Notes: a model not told the origin generated them from the sequence alone. A stretch of 64,000 nucleotides of DNA from Clostridia bacterium (GCA_017461625.1 JAFTXJ010000017.1:78036-142035); one strand, 5' to 3'. Positions 18,363 to 27,967 are shown, counted from the first letter of the stretch. Made by a program: numbers and translations.

Positions 18363-19034
18363 TTACTCAAAAACTTTAAGAGTTACATTTTCAGTGATAA
18401 ATTTCTCAGCAGAAATTTTGTCTGCACATTCATCACCTATAATAAGTTTAATTGCCACTGCGGCATAAGCGTGAGAAAATGCATAATAATAAATTGTGGA
18501 ACCCGAAGAATATTTACAGCTGTATGCCTGAACATCTTTACCGAAAAGCTCAGTTTCATATTTTTTTACATCTGTTACAAAATCAGGCTGAATCATCTGC
18601 AAATGAAGTTCTTTTGCATAAGCATTGTCAAAAATAACCTCAACATCACCTGTTGATGACGATTCAAATGAAAGCTCACACATTGCTTTACCCTCTTCGG
18701 CACATTTGCTGTCATGCTGAATTCTGAAAGAGCTGAGATTTTCCGCATATGTCCAACCGGAAGGAACATCTATTACAAAATAAGCATTTTCAATTGTGTT
18801 TTTATTTTTCTGATAAACTTCAGGGAATGAAAATGGCTGAGTTACCTTATTTCCCTCAGAGTTTGTTACCTCTTCAATAAGGTTTCCGTATTTATCCTGA
18901 ACCAATTCACCTTTTTCAATAACTGCGGTATGCTCATTTCCTTCTTTATCAATAATTATGTTATTATTGCCGCAAGAAGAAAATGTTAAAATTATCATTA
19001 TTAAACTAATAAAAATTGCTATATATCTTTTCAT
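18363..19034 (-). CDS. Lipoprotein of unknown function, first gene of the mre operon
   Basis: A 223-residue predicted lipoprotein: a hydrophobic N-terminus ending in a lipobox-like 'LTFSSC-G', so Cys is the likely lipidation site, followed by a soluble domain with no motif I recognise. It is the first gene after a strong promoter and lies 15 bp before mreB, suggesting co-expression with the rod-shape machinery. ATG 19034 lies 8 bases after GGTAGGTG. No specific role can be assigned. Confidence 0.75.
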   Translation of the reverse strand: MKRYIAIFISLIMIILTFSSCGNNNIIIDKEGNEHTAVIEKGELVQDKYGNLIEEVTNSEGNKVTQPFSFPEVYQKNKNTIENAYFVIDVPSGWTYAENLSSFRIQHDSKCAEEGKAMCELSFESSSTGDVEVIFDNAYAKELHLQMIQPDFVTDVKKYETELFGKDVQAYSCKYSSGSTIYYYAFSHAYAAVAIKLIIGDECADKISAEKFITENVTLKVFE

Positions 19035-19073
19035 AAAAGACACCTACCCAGTTTCATTATTATTCAGTATAAA

Positions 19074-19102
19074 AGTATATCATTCAACCGAGTTGTTGTC
19101 AA
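19074..19102 (-). promoter_or_regulatory. Sigma-A promoter of the lipoprotein-mreBCD operon
   Basis: TTGACA (19102-19097), 17-bp spacer, TATACT (19079-19074). Confidence 0.8.
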
Positions 19103-19137
19103 TGATAAAACAGTTGCTATTTGTTAACAAATTATAA

Positions 19138-19171
19138 AAAAAATTACCGTTCCGATTACTCAGAACGGTAA
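19138..19171 (-). terminator. Intrinsic terminator of the beta-helix gene
   Basis: The stem TTACCGTTC/GAACGGTAA is followed on the minus strand by a run of T, just past the stop of the gene at 19177. Confidence 0.8.
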
Positions 19172-19176
19172 AATTA

Positions 19177-20790
19177 TCAATCATTCATTAAATCTATTAT
19201 ATCGTTTTTAAGTATTTCAAAAAGAACTTTGATTATATTTATAACTTCTTCAAAAAAGTTTGATCTGTCACCTTTAACATCAACACCTTTTCCACCGTAA
19301 CAGCCGATGTTGTTGCTGACAATTTCTTCACCGAAAAAGTCTTTTGCCATTCCGTCAACAATTTCTGAGCCTTCGCCGATAAGCGGTGAATTTTTGGCAA
19401 GCTTAAAGCTTTCTGCCTTTGTAAAATCATCACCTGCAAAACAAGGATACTCATTCATTGAGCTTAAATCACAAACAGGATTTATTGCATTATAATAACA
19501 GTTATTTTCAAATGTATTATTTCCTTCGGTTGCAGTTTTCCAGTCACAACGTACCTTATAACCTACTCTCGGCATAACTATATTATTTGCAACATAACTG
19601 TTTTGGAGACCTGAATAATCAAAATGTCCGCAATTTACAACTGTATTGTTATAAAAATTGAAGCCGTCTTCACCTTTACTGCTTGCAACTCTGTTATAAC
19701 CGATACCGTCATTAACAGAAAGACAGTAACGAACAGTATTTTCTCTTTGAGGAACAAGCTTTGCATTATTCATAACAAATCTTACATTGTCGTGAGAATA
19801 AACATACTGATAAGTGCAATTATTTGTGTAAGAGTCAAAGTCAACGGTCATTCCGTCGCCATAATTTTTCTGGTCTGAAATTTCACAATGCTCAATAACG
19901 CAGTTGATACTTCCCCAATACCACATAGCAGCGGTAAAATATTTAATTTCTCCGTTTTCATCAGGTTTATCAGCACCAAGGCAGCATCTTTTGCTCACAC
20001 AGTTTCTTACAACTGCACCGTCATTGATACCCACAATAATTGCTTCAGCGTCCATATCGGCAAAATAGCAATTTTCAATCAATAAACCTTTATTGAAAAC
20101 AGGCTCAATATTTTCTACCTGGTCGGGGCTGTATTTGCACTGACCCCAGGCACTGATACCGTTAGCACAGTCAATCATTTCACAGTTACTGATTGTTACA
20201 TTGTTAACAGGATATAACGAACCGCTGGGAAGACCTTTAATAACAATGCAGGCTCTTGCATAAGCAGGACCTCTTGATAAATCATCTCTCCAGCCTACTT
20301 CATAGTTCTGAATACCGAAGAATTTAACATTATCAATAATAATACCTTCACTTGTTTTGTTCTGAGTGTTAATCCAGATTCCACCGCCGTCAGGTGCAGT
20401 TATCTGCAAATCAGAAACGGTTACATAAGAACAATCAATAAGATTTAAAATATTAGTTTTTCCTTTTGCATAAAGTAAGGGTCTGTCACCCTCACCGTAA
20501 GATGAAATAACAATGGGATTTTCCTTTGTTCCTTCAACTGTAAGAGAAACATCGGTAAATTCATAAGCACCGCCGCATTTAAAAAGCACCTTTGTTCCGG
20601 GAACAAAAATATAATCGTGACCGTAAATTGTTTTCCAGGGTGAGCTTTCACTTGTTCCGCTGTTAGCGTCATCACCGTTTATGCTGTCAACATAAAAGCA
20701 GGGGTAGTTTTCTTCAACAGCAGAAGAACAAAGTGATGCACATGAAAAAGAAATAACAATGCATAATAATAAAGAAATAACTTTTTTCAT
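19177..20790 (-). CDS. Secreted right-handed parallel beta-helix protein
   Basis: A 537-residue secreted protein: a signal peptide (to about residue 25) and then a domain beginning 'FYVDSINGDDANSGTSESSP', the typical opening of polysaccharide-lyase-like and DUF1565-type beta-helix proteins. Many repeats of the type 'NVTISNCEM', 'NCVIEHCEI' and 'NNTVVNCG' stack as coils. It probably binds or cleaves polysaccharide, but no catalytic signature is certain. The C-terminus is a hydrophobic/acidic tail 'EEVINIIKVLFEILKND', resembling the tail of the large LRR protein in this window. ATG 20790 lies behind AGGAGG. Confidence 0.8.
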   Translation of the reverse strand: MKKVISLLLCIVISFSCASLCSSAVEENYPCFYVDSINGDDANSGTSESSPWKTIYGHDYIFVPGTKVLFKCGGAYEFTDVSLTVEGTKENPIVISSYGEGDRPLLYAKGKTNILNLIDCSYVTVSDLQITAPDGGGIWINTQNKTSEGIIIDNVKFFGIQNYEVGWRDDLSRGPAYARACIVIKGLPSGSLYPVNNVTISNCEMIDCANGISAWGQCKYSPDQVENIEPVFNKGLLIENCYFADMDAEAIIVGINDGAVVRNCVSKRCCLGADKPDENGEIKYFTAAMWYWGSINCVIEHCEISDQKNYGDGMTVDFDSYTNNCTYQYVYSHDNVRFVMNNAKLVPQRENTVRYCLSVNDGIGYNRVASSKGEDGFNFYNNTVVNCGHFDYSGLQNSYVANNIVMPRVGYKVRCDWKTATEGNNTFENNCYYNAINPVCDLSSMNEYPCFAGDDFTKAESFKLAKNSPLIGEGSEIVDGMAKDFFGEEIVSNNIGCYGGKGVDVKGDRSNFFEEVINIIKVLFEILKNDIIDLMND

Positions 20791-20883
20791 AACAATTCCT
20801 CCTTTAAACAATTATATTTTCTATTTTAGATATTGTCAATGAAATAATTTAGATTTATAATAAATTAAAAAGGAGGTATCTTT

Positions 20884-21585
20884 ATGAAAAAGATTATTAT
20901 TCCGTTTTTACTTATTTTAACTCTTTGTTCCTGCTCTTCTTTTTTTTCCGGTCCTGTTGAGCTTGACATTGAATACCCTGAGGCAACTGTTAACGGAGAA
21001 ACAGTTACATATTCTGAACTGGAATATTTTGAAGAACATCATAAATCAGAAGTTATGTCTGAATTTATTCTTAAATATGATGCTGTTCCTGATGATGATT
21101 TTTGGGATACTCCCATAAACGGCGAAACACCCCGTCAATATCTTTATAATTTATGTAAAGAAAAAATTTTAGAAGCTAAAATTCAGCTTATTCTCTGCAA
21201 GGAAAATAATATTTATAAAGATATTTCTATTGATCATTTTTATCAGTTAAAAGAACATCACAACAAAACTTTTAAAAACAATGAAACAATAGGTGTCAGT
21301 CAGATACCTGTTATGTATTATGATTATTATATTGATAACGGTGTTATGGAGCTTAAAAACATCCTTGGTAAAACCTCTCTTGCTCCCACTGACGGAGAAA
21401 TTAAAAATAAAATGATTTCCATCAAAGAAAAATATCCTGATAAAATAGAAGATGAACAGCTTTCAATCGCAAAAGATATTTTAGTTGAAGAAAAATATGA
21501 AGCTTATATAGAAAAATTATGTGATGAAGCTCATGTTGATTGGGGCAGCTTTGACGAATTTCAAAATGAATTATACAGCAACTAA
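20884..21585 (+). CDS. SurA/PrsA-like peptidyl-prolyl isomerase-related lipoprotein
   Basis: A 233-residue lipoprotein with signal 'IIPFLLILTLCSCS'; the Cys after LCS is the likely lipidation site. The segment 'ATVNGETVTYSELEYFEE' matches the start of SurA_N/PrsA foldase domains ('VNGExIT..El'). The rest is helical and Lys/Glu-rich. A parvulin rotamase domain is not evident, so it may be only a chaperone-type module. It is transcribed alone and away from the beta-helix gene, with AAGGAGG before the ATG, and ends at a shared bidirectional terminator. Confidence 0.65.
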   Translation: MKKIIIPFLLILTLCSCSSFFSGPVELDIEYPEATVNGETVTYSELEYFEEHHKSEVMSEFILKYDAVPDDDFWDTPINGETPRQYLYNLCKEKILEAKIQLILCKENNIYKDISIDHFYQLKEHHNKTFKNNETIGVSQIPVMYYDYYIDNGVMELKNILGKTSLAPTDGEIKNKMISIKEKYPDKIEDEQLSIAKDILVEEKYEAYIEKLCDEAHVDWGSFDEFQNELYSN

Positions 21586-21613
21586 AAAACCGACCAATTA
21601 AGGTCGGTTTTTT
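21584..21613. terminator. Bidirectional intrinsic terminator
   Basis: AAAAAACCGACC-aatta-aGGTCGGTTTTTT serves the convergent lipoprotein gene and remB. Confidence 0.9.
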
Positions 21614-21878
21614 AATCTAACTTATTATTTTGCATTCTCTTCAATAGAGTCTGAGTTGAAATCGGTGAAATATATAAAATTTCTTCTTTTGTTCTTTTAT
21701 CTCTGCAAAGAATGAAGGATTTAGGAAGATCATAGCTTACATTCACAACCTTATTTTCTTTTTGCATTTTTGTAAGATAATCTCTTGTAATTTTTGATAC
21801 GGTTGTGTTATCCATATCAAAAATTCCGACTAAATTTTCAGTTGAAATAACCGTATTTTCACCAAGATGAAGAAACAT
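21612..21878 (-). CDS. remB: RemB-like DUF370 regulator
   Basis: An 88-residue DUF370 protein directly after recF, the position of B. subtilis remB (yaaB), an extracellular-matrix regulator. It begins 'MFLHLGENTVISTENLVGIFD', typical of the family. RemA relatives bind DNA as rings; a direct DNA role for RemB is less certain. The 10-bp gap to recF implies co-transcription with dnaN-recF. Confidence 0.88.
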   Translation of the reverse strand: MFLHLGENTVISTENLVGIFDMDNTTVSKITRDYLTKMQKENKVVNVSYDLPKSFILCRDKRTKEEILYISPISTQTLLKRMQNNKLD

Positions 21879-21887
21879 ATATATTCC

Positions 21888-22985
21888 TCACATTTCTTTA
21901 ATTGTTCCGTCTTGTACATAAAATGCTTTTGCGTGGTTTATTTTTTCAATATGTGCTTTATCACAGCAGGTAACAAAAACCTGCCATCCGTCAAGGTAAG
22001 AGAGCAAATCCTCCTGCCTTTTTGAATCAAGCTCACTCATAACATCGTCAAGCAAAGCAACCGGCTGCTCACCTGAAAAGTCTTTTATTATAAACCCTTC
22101 TGCAATTTTAAGCGAAAGGGCACATGAACGCTGCTGACCCTGTGAACCGAATACTCTTGCAGACTTTCCGCTTAAAGTTATTTCCAAATCATCTTTATGC
22201 GGACCTGCAGAGGTGAGAAGCCTGAAAATGTCACTTTCTCTGTTTTTTTGAAGCTTATCATAAATAGCCTGTGACCATTCAGAGGCATTTATTCCGCTTT
22301 CTTTAACACTGCACAGATATGTTAAATCAAAAATTTCTCTGCCGTTTGAAATTCCTTTATAGATTTCGGCGGCATTTTTCTTTAGCTTTTCAAGGTAATC
22401 AATGCGGTATTCAATAATCTTACCGCCAAGGCGTGCAACCTCTTCATCAAAAGCAAATAAAAAGTCAGCCTTAGATGAGCCGTCATTAATTTTTTTAAGA
22501 AGTGCATTCCTCTGGCTTACGGCCTTGTTATATTTTGAAAGAGTTGCGGCATAGTTTGGTTTTAAAAGGCTTATTGCAATGTCAATAAACTTCCTTTTTT
22601 CACCGGGACCTTCTTTAATTACAGACAAAACAGACGGAGAAAAAACCACCGCCTGAAACTCACCCAACAGCTGCCTGTGGGTGTTCTTTTTTATTCCGTT
22701 AATACGAACTTCTTTATTTTCACCGATTTTGATTTCAACCTCTTGCTCACGGTTAAAGGCAAAAAAGTCCATATCAAGCTGAGCTTCTTTTTCATTCTCT
22801 TTAATAAGCTCAGTGTTTTTCCTTGTGCGAAAACTGTTACATCCGGTAAAAAGCCAGATACTTTCAAGAATATTGGTTTTTCCGTGACCATTTTCGCCAT
22901 AAATCACATTTACCCCCTCGTGGGGAGTAAATGAAAGGCTTTCAATATTTCTGTAATTTTTAATTTCGTGATGTAAAATTTTCAT
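21888..22985 (-). CDS. recF: RecF, recombination mediator ATPase
   Basis: A 365-residue SMC-like ABC ATPase that helps load RecA at gaps, with RecO and RecR. The Walker A motif is '[10 protein letters not shown]' (near residue 29), the signature is around '[16 protein letters not shown]', and Walker B is '[13 protein letters not shown]'. The start overlaps the stop of the S4 gene by 4 bp (ATGA). Length is normal. Confidence 0.96.
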   Translation of the reverse strand: MKILHHEIKNYRNIESLSFTPHEGVNVIYGENGHGKTNILESIWLFTGCNSFRTRKNTELIKENEKEAQLDMDFFAFNREQEVEIKIGENKEVRINGIKKNTHRQLLGEFQAVVFSPSVLSVIKEGPGEKRKFIDIAISLLKPNYAATLSKYNKAVSQRNALLKKINDGSSKADFLFAFDEEVARLGGKIIEYRIDYLEKLKKNAAEIYKGISNGREIFDLTYLCSVKESGINASEWSQAIYDKLQKNRESDIFRLLTSAGPHKDDLEITLSGKSARVFGSQGQQRSCALSLKIAEGFIIKDFSGEQPVALLDDVMSELDSKRQEDLLSYLDGWQVFVTCCDKAHIEKINHAKAFYVQDGTIKEM

Positions 22986-23233
22986 ATCAAACGATAAATT
23001 TTGCCGTCAACTTCCATCTCATCGCCAACGTGAAGCTTTTTACCCCTCTGGGTACATACTTCACCGTTAACTTTAACTTCGCCATCCTGAACCAAAAACT
23101 TAGCGTGGCCGCCTGTCTGGGCAACGTCACAGAATTTAAGCAATGAGTCAAGCTTAATGGAATCGGTTGTTATCTTTTTTTCAATAATCGGCTTTTCTTT
23201 AATTTTAAGTTTAAAATTAGGTTTTTTAGTCAT
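22982..23233 (-). CDS. yaaA: S4-domain RNA-binding protein, YaaA-like
   Basis: An 83-residue protein consisting mainly of an S4 domain ('[20 protein letters not shown]' then '[15 protein letters not shown]'). It lies between dnaN and recF as B. subtilis yaaA does and is thought to act in ribosome assembly. It overlaps dnaN by 8 bp and recF by 4 bp, so the three are translationally coupled. Confidence 0.9.
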   Translation of the reverse strand: MTKKPNFKLKIKEKPIIEKKITTDSIKLDSLLKFCDVAQTGGHAKFLVQDGEVKVNGEVCTQRGKKLHVGDEMEVDGKIYRLI

Positions 23234-24341
23234 TCTTTTTTAACCTCACGGGAAGAACAAGGAATGTAAAATCGTCACCTTCAGGCGGAAGTACGAGAAC
23301 GGGAGAAACCGAGCCGTTAAGCTCAATTTTAACCATATCTGTGTTGCAGGCCCTCAGTGCATCAAGAAGGTATCTGTTATTAAAGCCGATTTCAACTTTA
23401 TTACCTTCAACCTCGGCTGCAACCTTATCATTAGCCGTACCCAAAGCAGTAACGCTGTTAACTTTAACACATTCTTCATCAAATGTGCAGCAAACAAGGC
23501 TCTTTGTTTTGTCGGTGATAATAAGTGAAGTTCTTTCAATGCTGTCAATAAAGCTTCTTGTGTCAATCTTAACAGTTGTTGAAGAAGTAACGGGAATTGC
23601 AGCTTTATAATTTAAAAATTCACCTTCAAGAAGTCTTGAAACTATTGTATAGCCCTCTGTTTCAAAAAGAATGTGGCGTTTGCCCACACCGAGAGAAACA
23701 TAAGCTTCATCATCATCGCTGTTAGAAAGCTTAACAACTTCTGAAAGAGTTTTTGAAGGAACTATAAAGGTCATATCTTCGCCTTGATAATCAATAGCTT
23801 CTTTTCTGATAGCCATTCTGAAACCGTCAACGGCAATGAGCTTGATTTCACCTGCAGTGAGTTCAAATTTAATGCCTGTGTAAACAACCTTTGAATCAGT
23901 TGTGGCAACGGCAAAAATGGTCTGATGTACCATTTCACGAAGAATTTTCTGATTAATAACAACAGGAAAACCGCCTTTAACAGTGGGAAGCTCAGGGTAT
24001 TCATCACTTGCCATACCCATAATTTCATATTTGATTTCTCCGCTTCTGATAACAGCAAGGTTTCTGTCGTCAGCTTCAAACTTAATCTGATTATTAGGTA
24101 TTCTTCTTAAAATTTCACAAAGAACACGAGCATTTAAAATGATACTGCCCGATTCTTCAACATTTGCATTAATGGAGGTATTTATGCCTATTTCCAAATC
24201 GTATCCTGTTAAAATAAGCTCATTGCCTAAAGCTTTGATATGTATACCTTCAAGAGCAGGGATAGATGTTTTGTTAGAAACTGCTCTTTGAACATTCTGG
24301 CAAGCAAGTGATAACAGATTTGTGTCACATTGGAATTTCAT
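23226..24341 (-). CDS. dnaN: DnaN, DNA polymerase III sliding clamp
   Basis: A 371-residue beta clamp, a ring dimer that tethers Pol III. It begins '[20 protein letters not shown]', contains 'GYDLEIGI', and ends '[10 protein letters not shown]', the region contacting clamp-binding peptides. The ribosome site CGGAGG precedes ATG 24341. dnaA, normally upstream, is absent; recR lies there instead. Its own promoter is visible at 24378-24406. Confidence 0.96.
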   Translation of the reverse strand: MKFQCDTNLLSLACQNVQRAVSNKTSIPALEGIHIKALGNELILTGYDLEIGINTSINANVEESGSIILNARVLCEILRRIPNNQIKFEADDRNLAVIRSGEIKYEIMGMASDEYPELPTVKGGFPVVINQKILREMVHQTIFAVATTDSKVVYTGIKFELTAGEIKLIAVDGFRMAIRKEAIDYQGEDMTFIVPSKTLSEVVKLSNSDDDEAYVSLGVGKRHILFETEGYTIVSRLLEGEFLNYKAAIPVTSSTTVKIDTRSFIDSIERTSLIITDKTKSLVCCTFDEECVKVNSVTALGTANDKVAAEVEGNKVEIGFNNRYLLDALRACNTDMVKIELNGSVSPVLVLPPEGDDFTFLVLPVRLKKND

Positions 24342-24377
24342 AATTTTTCCTCCGTTAATAAAAATAATAATATTATA

Positions 24378-24406
24378 TATTTAGTAGTAGTATTAGGGCA
24401 TGTCAA
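24378..24406 (-). promoter_or_regulatory. Sigma-A promoter of dnaN
   Basis: TTGACA (24406-24401), 17-bp spacer, TAAATA (24383-24378), about 37 bases before the dnaN start. Confidence 0.75.
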
Positions 24407-24564
24407 AACTGTTTAAAACTCAAAGAGACAAGCCGCATCAACAAAAAATTAAGAATTTATCGGTGTAAAAAAATGTTTAAAAATTCTTAATAAAAGTGAC
24501 AGAAGTTTAACGATGTCAAAGTTGTCAAAACCTGTCAGTTAATTGTGGAAAAAGTTGTGTAAAA
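24407..24564. other. AT-rich gap with DnaA-box-like sites and a long inverted repeat
   Basis: Two matches to TTWTNCACA lie side by side on the minus strand: TTTTCCACA (24552-24544) and TTTTACACA (24564-24556). A near match, TTTTACACC, is at 24470-24462. An 11-bp perfect inverted repeat, ATTAAGAATTT/AAATTCTTAAT (24448-24458, 24481-24491), brackets it. This resembles parts of Bacillota oriC, where boxes flank dnaA, but dnaA is missing. It could be an origin remnant, a DnaA-responsive control region for dnaN, or chance in AT-rich DNA. Confidence 0.4.
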
Positions 24565-25164
24565 CTAAATTTCACTTCTTCCCTCAATCGCTCTTGTTAA
24601 AGTCACTTCGTCTGCGTATTCAAGGTCTGCACCAACGGGCACACCGTAAGCAAGGCGGGTAACTTTTATGCCTAAAGGCTTAATTAAACGTGAAATATAC
24701 ATAGCCGTGGCTTCACCCTCAACAGTGGGGTTGGTTGCCATAATAATTTCTTTAATATTATCGTCACTTAAGCGTGAAATAAGATGTTTAACGGTAATAT
24801 CATCAGGGCCGATATTATTCATTGGTGAAATTGCACCGTGAAGCACGTGATAAAGGCCGTTATATTCTCTTGTGCGTTCAAAAGCCATAACGTCTTTGGT
24901 GTTTTCAACAACGCAGATTGTGGAATTATCCCTTTTTTCATCGCTGCAGATATAGCATTTGTCGCTGTCGGTTAAGTCACAGCAGACTTCACAGCGGTGA
25001 ATCTTTTCATGAGCGTTGGTGATAGTATCGGTAAAATACTTAATCTGAGCGTCGTTCATATTAAGAATATGAAAAGCTAACTTTTGTGCACTTTTGTTGC
25101 CGATACCGGGTAATCTTTCAAATAATTCGATAAGCCTTGCAAGAGGCGCTGCTGAATTAGCCAT
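24565..25164 (-). CDS. recR: RecR, recombination mediator
   Basis: A 199-residue zinc-binding protein that acts with RecO and RecF at gaps. The HhH segment 'RLPGIGNKSAQKLAFHIL' is followed by the zinc finger 'CEVCCDLTDSDKCYIC' and the Toprim motif 'ICVVENTKDVMAFE'. The C-terminal Walker-B-like region reads 'RLAYGVPVGADLEYADEVTL', where G-x-P-x-G-x-x-x-x-Y-x-D is characteristic. The start overlaps the ybaB stop as TGATG. Confidence 0.96.
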   Translation of the reverse strand: MANSAAPLARLIELFERLPGIGNKSAQKLAFHILNMNDAQIKYFTDTITNAHEKIHRCEVCCDLTDSDKCYICSDEKRDNSTICVVENTKDVMAFERTREYNGLYHVLHGAISPMNNIGPDDITVKHLISRLSDDNIKEIIMATNPTVEGEATAMYISRLIKPLGIKVTRLAYGVPVGADLEYADEVTLTRAIEGRSEI

Positions 25165-25496
25165 CAGAAAAGACCGGGGATTGAAAGACCACCTTTAGCC
25201 TTTTCAATGCCCTGTTCCATAGCATCATTAGCTTTTTTAATGCTTTCATTAAGGGCTGCGATGAGCATATCTTCAAGCATTTCAATATCTTCAGGGTCAA
25301 CAATATCGGGCTGCATTTTAATAGAAAGAACTTCGTGTGAGCCGTTAACTGTAACTTCAACTGCTCCGCCGCCTGCTGTTGCAGTAAATTCTGAGCTTTC
25401 TACCTCAGCCTGAGCATTCTGCATATCTTCCTGCATCTGCTGAATTTTTTTCATCATATTGCCTTGGCTCATACCGCCTGGGATTCTTGCTTTCAT
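25164..25496 (-). CDS. ybaB: YbaB/EbfC nucleoid-associated protein
   Basis: A 110-residue DNA-binding dimer between dnaX and recR, as in most bacteria. It shows 'NMMKKIQQMQEDMQNAQAEV' and 'GAVEVTVNGSHEVLSIK'. The start is ATG 25496 after AAAGGAAAA. A longer in-frame reading (eight codons more) would overlap dnaX and has no ribosome site. Confidence 0.93.
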   Translation of the reverse strand: MKARIPGGMSQGNMMKKIQQMQEDMQNAQAEVESSEFTATAGGGAVEVTVNGSHEVLSIKMQPDIVDPEDIEMLEDMLIAALNESIKKANDAMEQGIEKAKGGLSIPGLF

Positions 25497-25516
25497 AATA
25501 TATTTTCCTTTCAAAG

Positions 25517-27109
25517 TCAATTATTTATTTTGTTAATAAGCTCTGCCAAAGGGTCACGTGCTTTTTGTGAATTTTCAGGGCTTCTGTAAATACCGAGGCG
25601 GTATTTTCTGCCTGTAACTTTTGTAACAGCTTCCCTTAAAGCAGCAGCGTGAATGCCTGTTTTAATAAACTGGGGGAAAGTGGGATTATCACACTTTATA
25701 AGAAGATGGTCGCCTCTGATAAAAGCAGACGAGCCTGTTAAAATACCGGTAAGAGGACGGTCAGTATTCTGAAGTTCCTGAATAACTTCTCCCCATGAAG
25801 TGAAGGGGGTGTCAACGCCGGGGTCATTGTTTTGAACAGGTGAAGTTGCAGATTGTGCATAACTTTCTTCATCAACCGGTGGAGGTGGGGGAAGAGGAGC
25901 TTCGTCCTTCTTTTCTTCTTTAGCCGCAGGTTTAATATCCTTTTTAACGGCTTCAACTTTGATGCCGTTTTTGAATATTTCTTCAAGCCTTTCAATTCGC
26001 TGAATAAGAGCAGAATTATCTTCCGAAAGCTCGGGCGAGCAAAGGCGAACAACAGTCATTTCAGTTTCAATTCTCTTATTTATGCTGTTTTTAAGGGCTA
26101 CAAGTCCGCTTTCAATAACAGAAAGGCAATAAAGAATATTCTGAAGTGTAAAATTTTCTGACTGCTGTTTATACTGAACCATATCATCATCAACACAAAT
26201 GATAAGACTTTCGGGATTTTTAACCGTCTTGATTATCATAAGGTTTCTGAAATGATTTAAAAGCTCGGTGCAAAGTCGCTCCATATCACAAGCGTTGTTA
26301 TGCAAGGTATTAATTAAATCAAAAGCAGAGGAAATATCCCTTTCTTTAACAGCATCAACCAAAGAAAATAGGTATCCCTTCTGAGCAAGCCCTGCTGCGG
26401 CACTTACAATATCAGGAGTAATTTTTTCACCTGAGCCTGAGCAACGGTCAAGGAGTGAAAGTGCATCACGTAAAGCACCGTCAGCAATACGGGCAATAAG
26501 AAAAGCGGATTCTTCCGTAAGGTCAATATTTTCCTGCCCGGCAACGAACATCACTCTTTTAGCAATTGCTTCGGGGGTAATTCGGTGAAAATCAAACCTC
26601 TGGCACCTTGAAAGAATGGTTGAGGGGATTTTATGAACCTCAGTTGTGGCAAGCACAAACTTAACGTGTTCGGGTGGTTCTTCAAGGGTTTTTAGCAGTG
26701 CATTGAATGCACCTGTTGAGAGCATATGAACTTCGTCAATAATATAAACTCTGTATCTTGCGTTAACAGGGGTAAAGTTTGATTCTTCAATAATATCTCG
26801 GATATTATCAACACCGTTGTTGCTGGCAGCGTCAAGCTCAATAACATCAAGGATTGTGCCGTCATCAATACCGCGGCAGACCTCACATTCGTTACAAGGG
26901 TTGCCGTCAACAGGGTGGAGGCAGTTAACTGCCTTGGCAAAGATTTTGGCGCAGGTGGTTTTACCTGTTCCTCGGGAGCCGGTAAACAAGTAAGCATGAG
27001 AAACCTTGCCCGAAACAATTTCGTTGGCAAGGGTAGAGGTTATATGCTCCTGCCCTGCAACATCTGCAAAGCAACGGGGCCTCCATTTTCTGTAAAGCAC
27101 CTGATACAA
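25517..27109 (-). CDS. dnaX: DnaX, DNA polymerase III gamma/tau subunit
   Basis: A 530-residue clamp-loader AAA+ ATPase. It starts with TTG: 'MYQVLYRKWRPRCFADVAGQ' is the invariant family N-terminus, and AAGGTGA precedes it. Walker A is 'GSRGTGKTTCAK', the zinc finger is 'CLHPVDGNPCNECEVC', Walker B is 'IDEVHMLS' and sensor 1 is 'LATTE'. After residue ~365 comes a Pro/Glu linker ('EAPLPPPPPVDEE') and a tau-like C-terminal domain. The SRP RNA is immediately upstream. Confidence 0.96.
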   Translation of the reverse strand: MYQVLYRKWRPRCFADVAGQEHITSTLANEIVSGKVSHAYLFTGSRGTGKTTCAKIFAKAVNCLHPVDGNPCNECEVCRGIDDGTILDVIELDAASNNGVDNIRDIIEESNFTPVNARYRVYIIDEVHMLSTGAFNALLKTLEEPPEHVKFVLATTEVHKIPSTILSRCQRFDFHRITPEAIAKRVMFVAGQENIDLTEESAFLIARIADGALRDALSLLDRCSGSGEKITPDIVSAAAGLAQKGYLFSLVDAVKERDISSAFDLINTLHNNACDMERLCTELLNHFRNLMIIKTVKNPESLIICVDDDMVQYKQQSENFTLQNILYCLSVIESGLVALKNSINKRIETEMTVVRLCSPELSEDNSALIQRIERLEEIFKNGIKVEAVKKDIKPAAKEEKKDEAPLPPPPPVDEESYAQSATSPVQNNDPGVDTPFTSWGEVIQELQNTDRPLTGILTGSSAFIRGDHLLIKCDNPTFPQFIKTGIHAAALREAVTKVTGRKYRLGIYRSPENSQKARDPLAELINKINN

Positions 27110-27156
27110 AAAATCACCTTAAAAATAAAAATAGTGAAGCATTACCTTTATCATAT

Positions 27157-27258
27157 GGCATGCAGGCGGGCTGTGGCGCACAGTGCTGACCGCTTAATGC
27201 TGCTCGGTTCCCCGCCTGACATGGTTCACGGCGCCCCATCGCACAGGACCTACACGCC
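27157..27258 (-). ncRNA. ffs: Signal recognition particle RNA (small bacterial 4.5S type)
   Basis: The minus strand has the conserved core: GTCAGG, then GGGGAACC with a GGAA loop, then GAGCAGC. The ends pair (5' GGCGUGUAGG with 3' CCUGCAUGCC), as does CUGUG with CACAG inside, giving the expected ~100-nt hairpin. It sits directly upstream of dnaX, the usual Bacillota place. There is no Alu domain, as far as I can see, so this is the short form. The mature ends are estimates. Confidence 0.92.
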
Positions 27259-27297
27259 ACATGACAAAAGTAACGCTCCACATTCAATTACCAATCA

Positions 27298-27326
27298 ATT
27301 ATAATATATTTTGCCACTATAATCAA
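27298..27326 (-). promoter_or_regulatory. Sigma-A promoter of the SRP RNA (and dnaX)
   Basis: TTGATT (27326-27321), 17-bp spacer, TATAAT (27303-27298). Transcription would start about 30 bases before the mature RNA. Confidence 0.8.
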
Positions 27327-27371
27327 GAGGTAATTCAACAATTTTTTAAAAAGATAAGAATAAATTAAAAA

Positions 27372-27406
27372 GGCAGACACATTGTGCCCGCCCTGTGTTT
27401 GTTGCC
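27372..27406 (-). terminator. Terminator of the ECF sigma operon
   Basis: An imperfect stem, GGCA..ACACA pairing with TGTGT..TTGCC, is followed on the minus strand by TTTTTAATTT, right after the stop at 27407. Confidence 0.5.
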
Positions 27407-27967
27407 CTAATCTAAAAACAGAAAATAAACTCTGTTTTCTTTTTCAGAGAGTAAAACCATCCAATGGTTATTATTTTCTTCAAGAAGCTTTTGTGAAAAA
27501 TAATAATCATTATTTTTTATGAATGAAACAAATTCGGAATCTGCAAAGCTCATTATATTTTCAACGGAAAAAGGATAATGAGTATCGGGAAAATCTTTTG
27601 ATAAAAGATGCCAATCATCAAAAGAATTTTTTAATTCACTATAATATTCTTGTGTAATGAGCATATTGCCTGATAAATTATGCCCTTGAAGAACACCCAT
27701 TAAAAATTCGGTTGGAGTAAAGAAAGCGTCGATTTCTAAAATCTCTGAAGATTTAAAAATATTGATGTGCTCTGCATATTTTTCAAAGTCTTCAACATTT
27801 GTTATTGCTATGGGTTTACCTATTAGCTTATCTGTTTCTTCATCAACCTTTTCAACAGAATGAATAAACCACCAAGGAAAAATGACATATACAAGAAAAG
27901 CAAGTGAAACAATTATACAAATAATTATTATCAATGCTTTTTTTCCGGAAGATTCTTTTTTCTTCAT
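27407..27967 (-). CDS. Membrane-anchored protein of the ECF sigma operon
   Basis: A 186-residue protein with one N-terminal membrane helix ('ALIIIICIIVSLAFLVYVIF') after a Lys/Glu-rich cytoplasmic start, and an extracellular domain I do not recognise. It starts 2 bp after the anti-sigma stop, so it is the third gene of the operon and could be a stress sensor or target. No function is assigned. Confidence 0.7.
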   Translation of the reverse strand: MKKKESSGKKALIIIICIIVSLAFLVYVIFPWWFIHSVEKVDEETDKLIGKPIAITNVEDFEKYAEHINIFKSSEILEIDAFFTPTEFLMGVLQGHNLSGNMLITQEYYSELKNSFDDWHLLSKDFPDTHYPFSVENIMSFADSEFVSFIKNNDYYFSQKLLEENNNHWMVLLSEKENRVYFLFLD

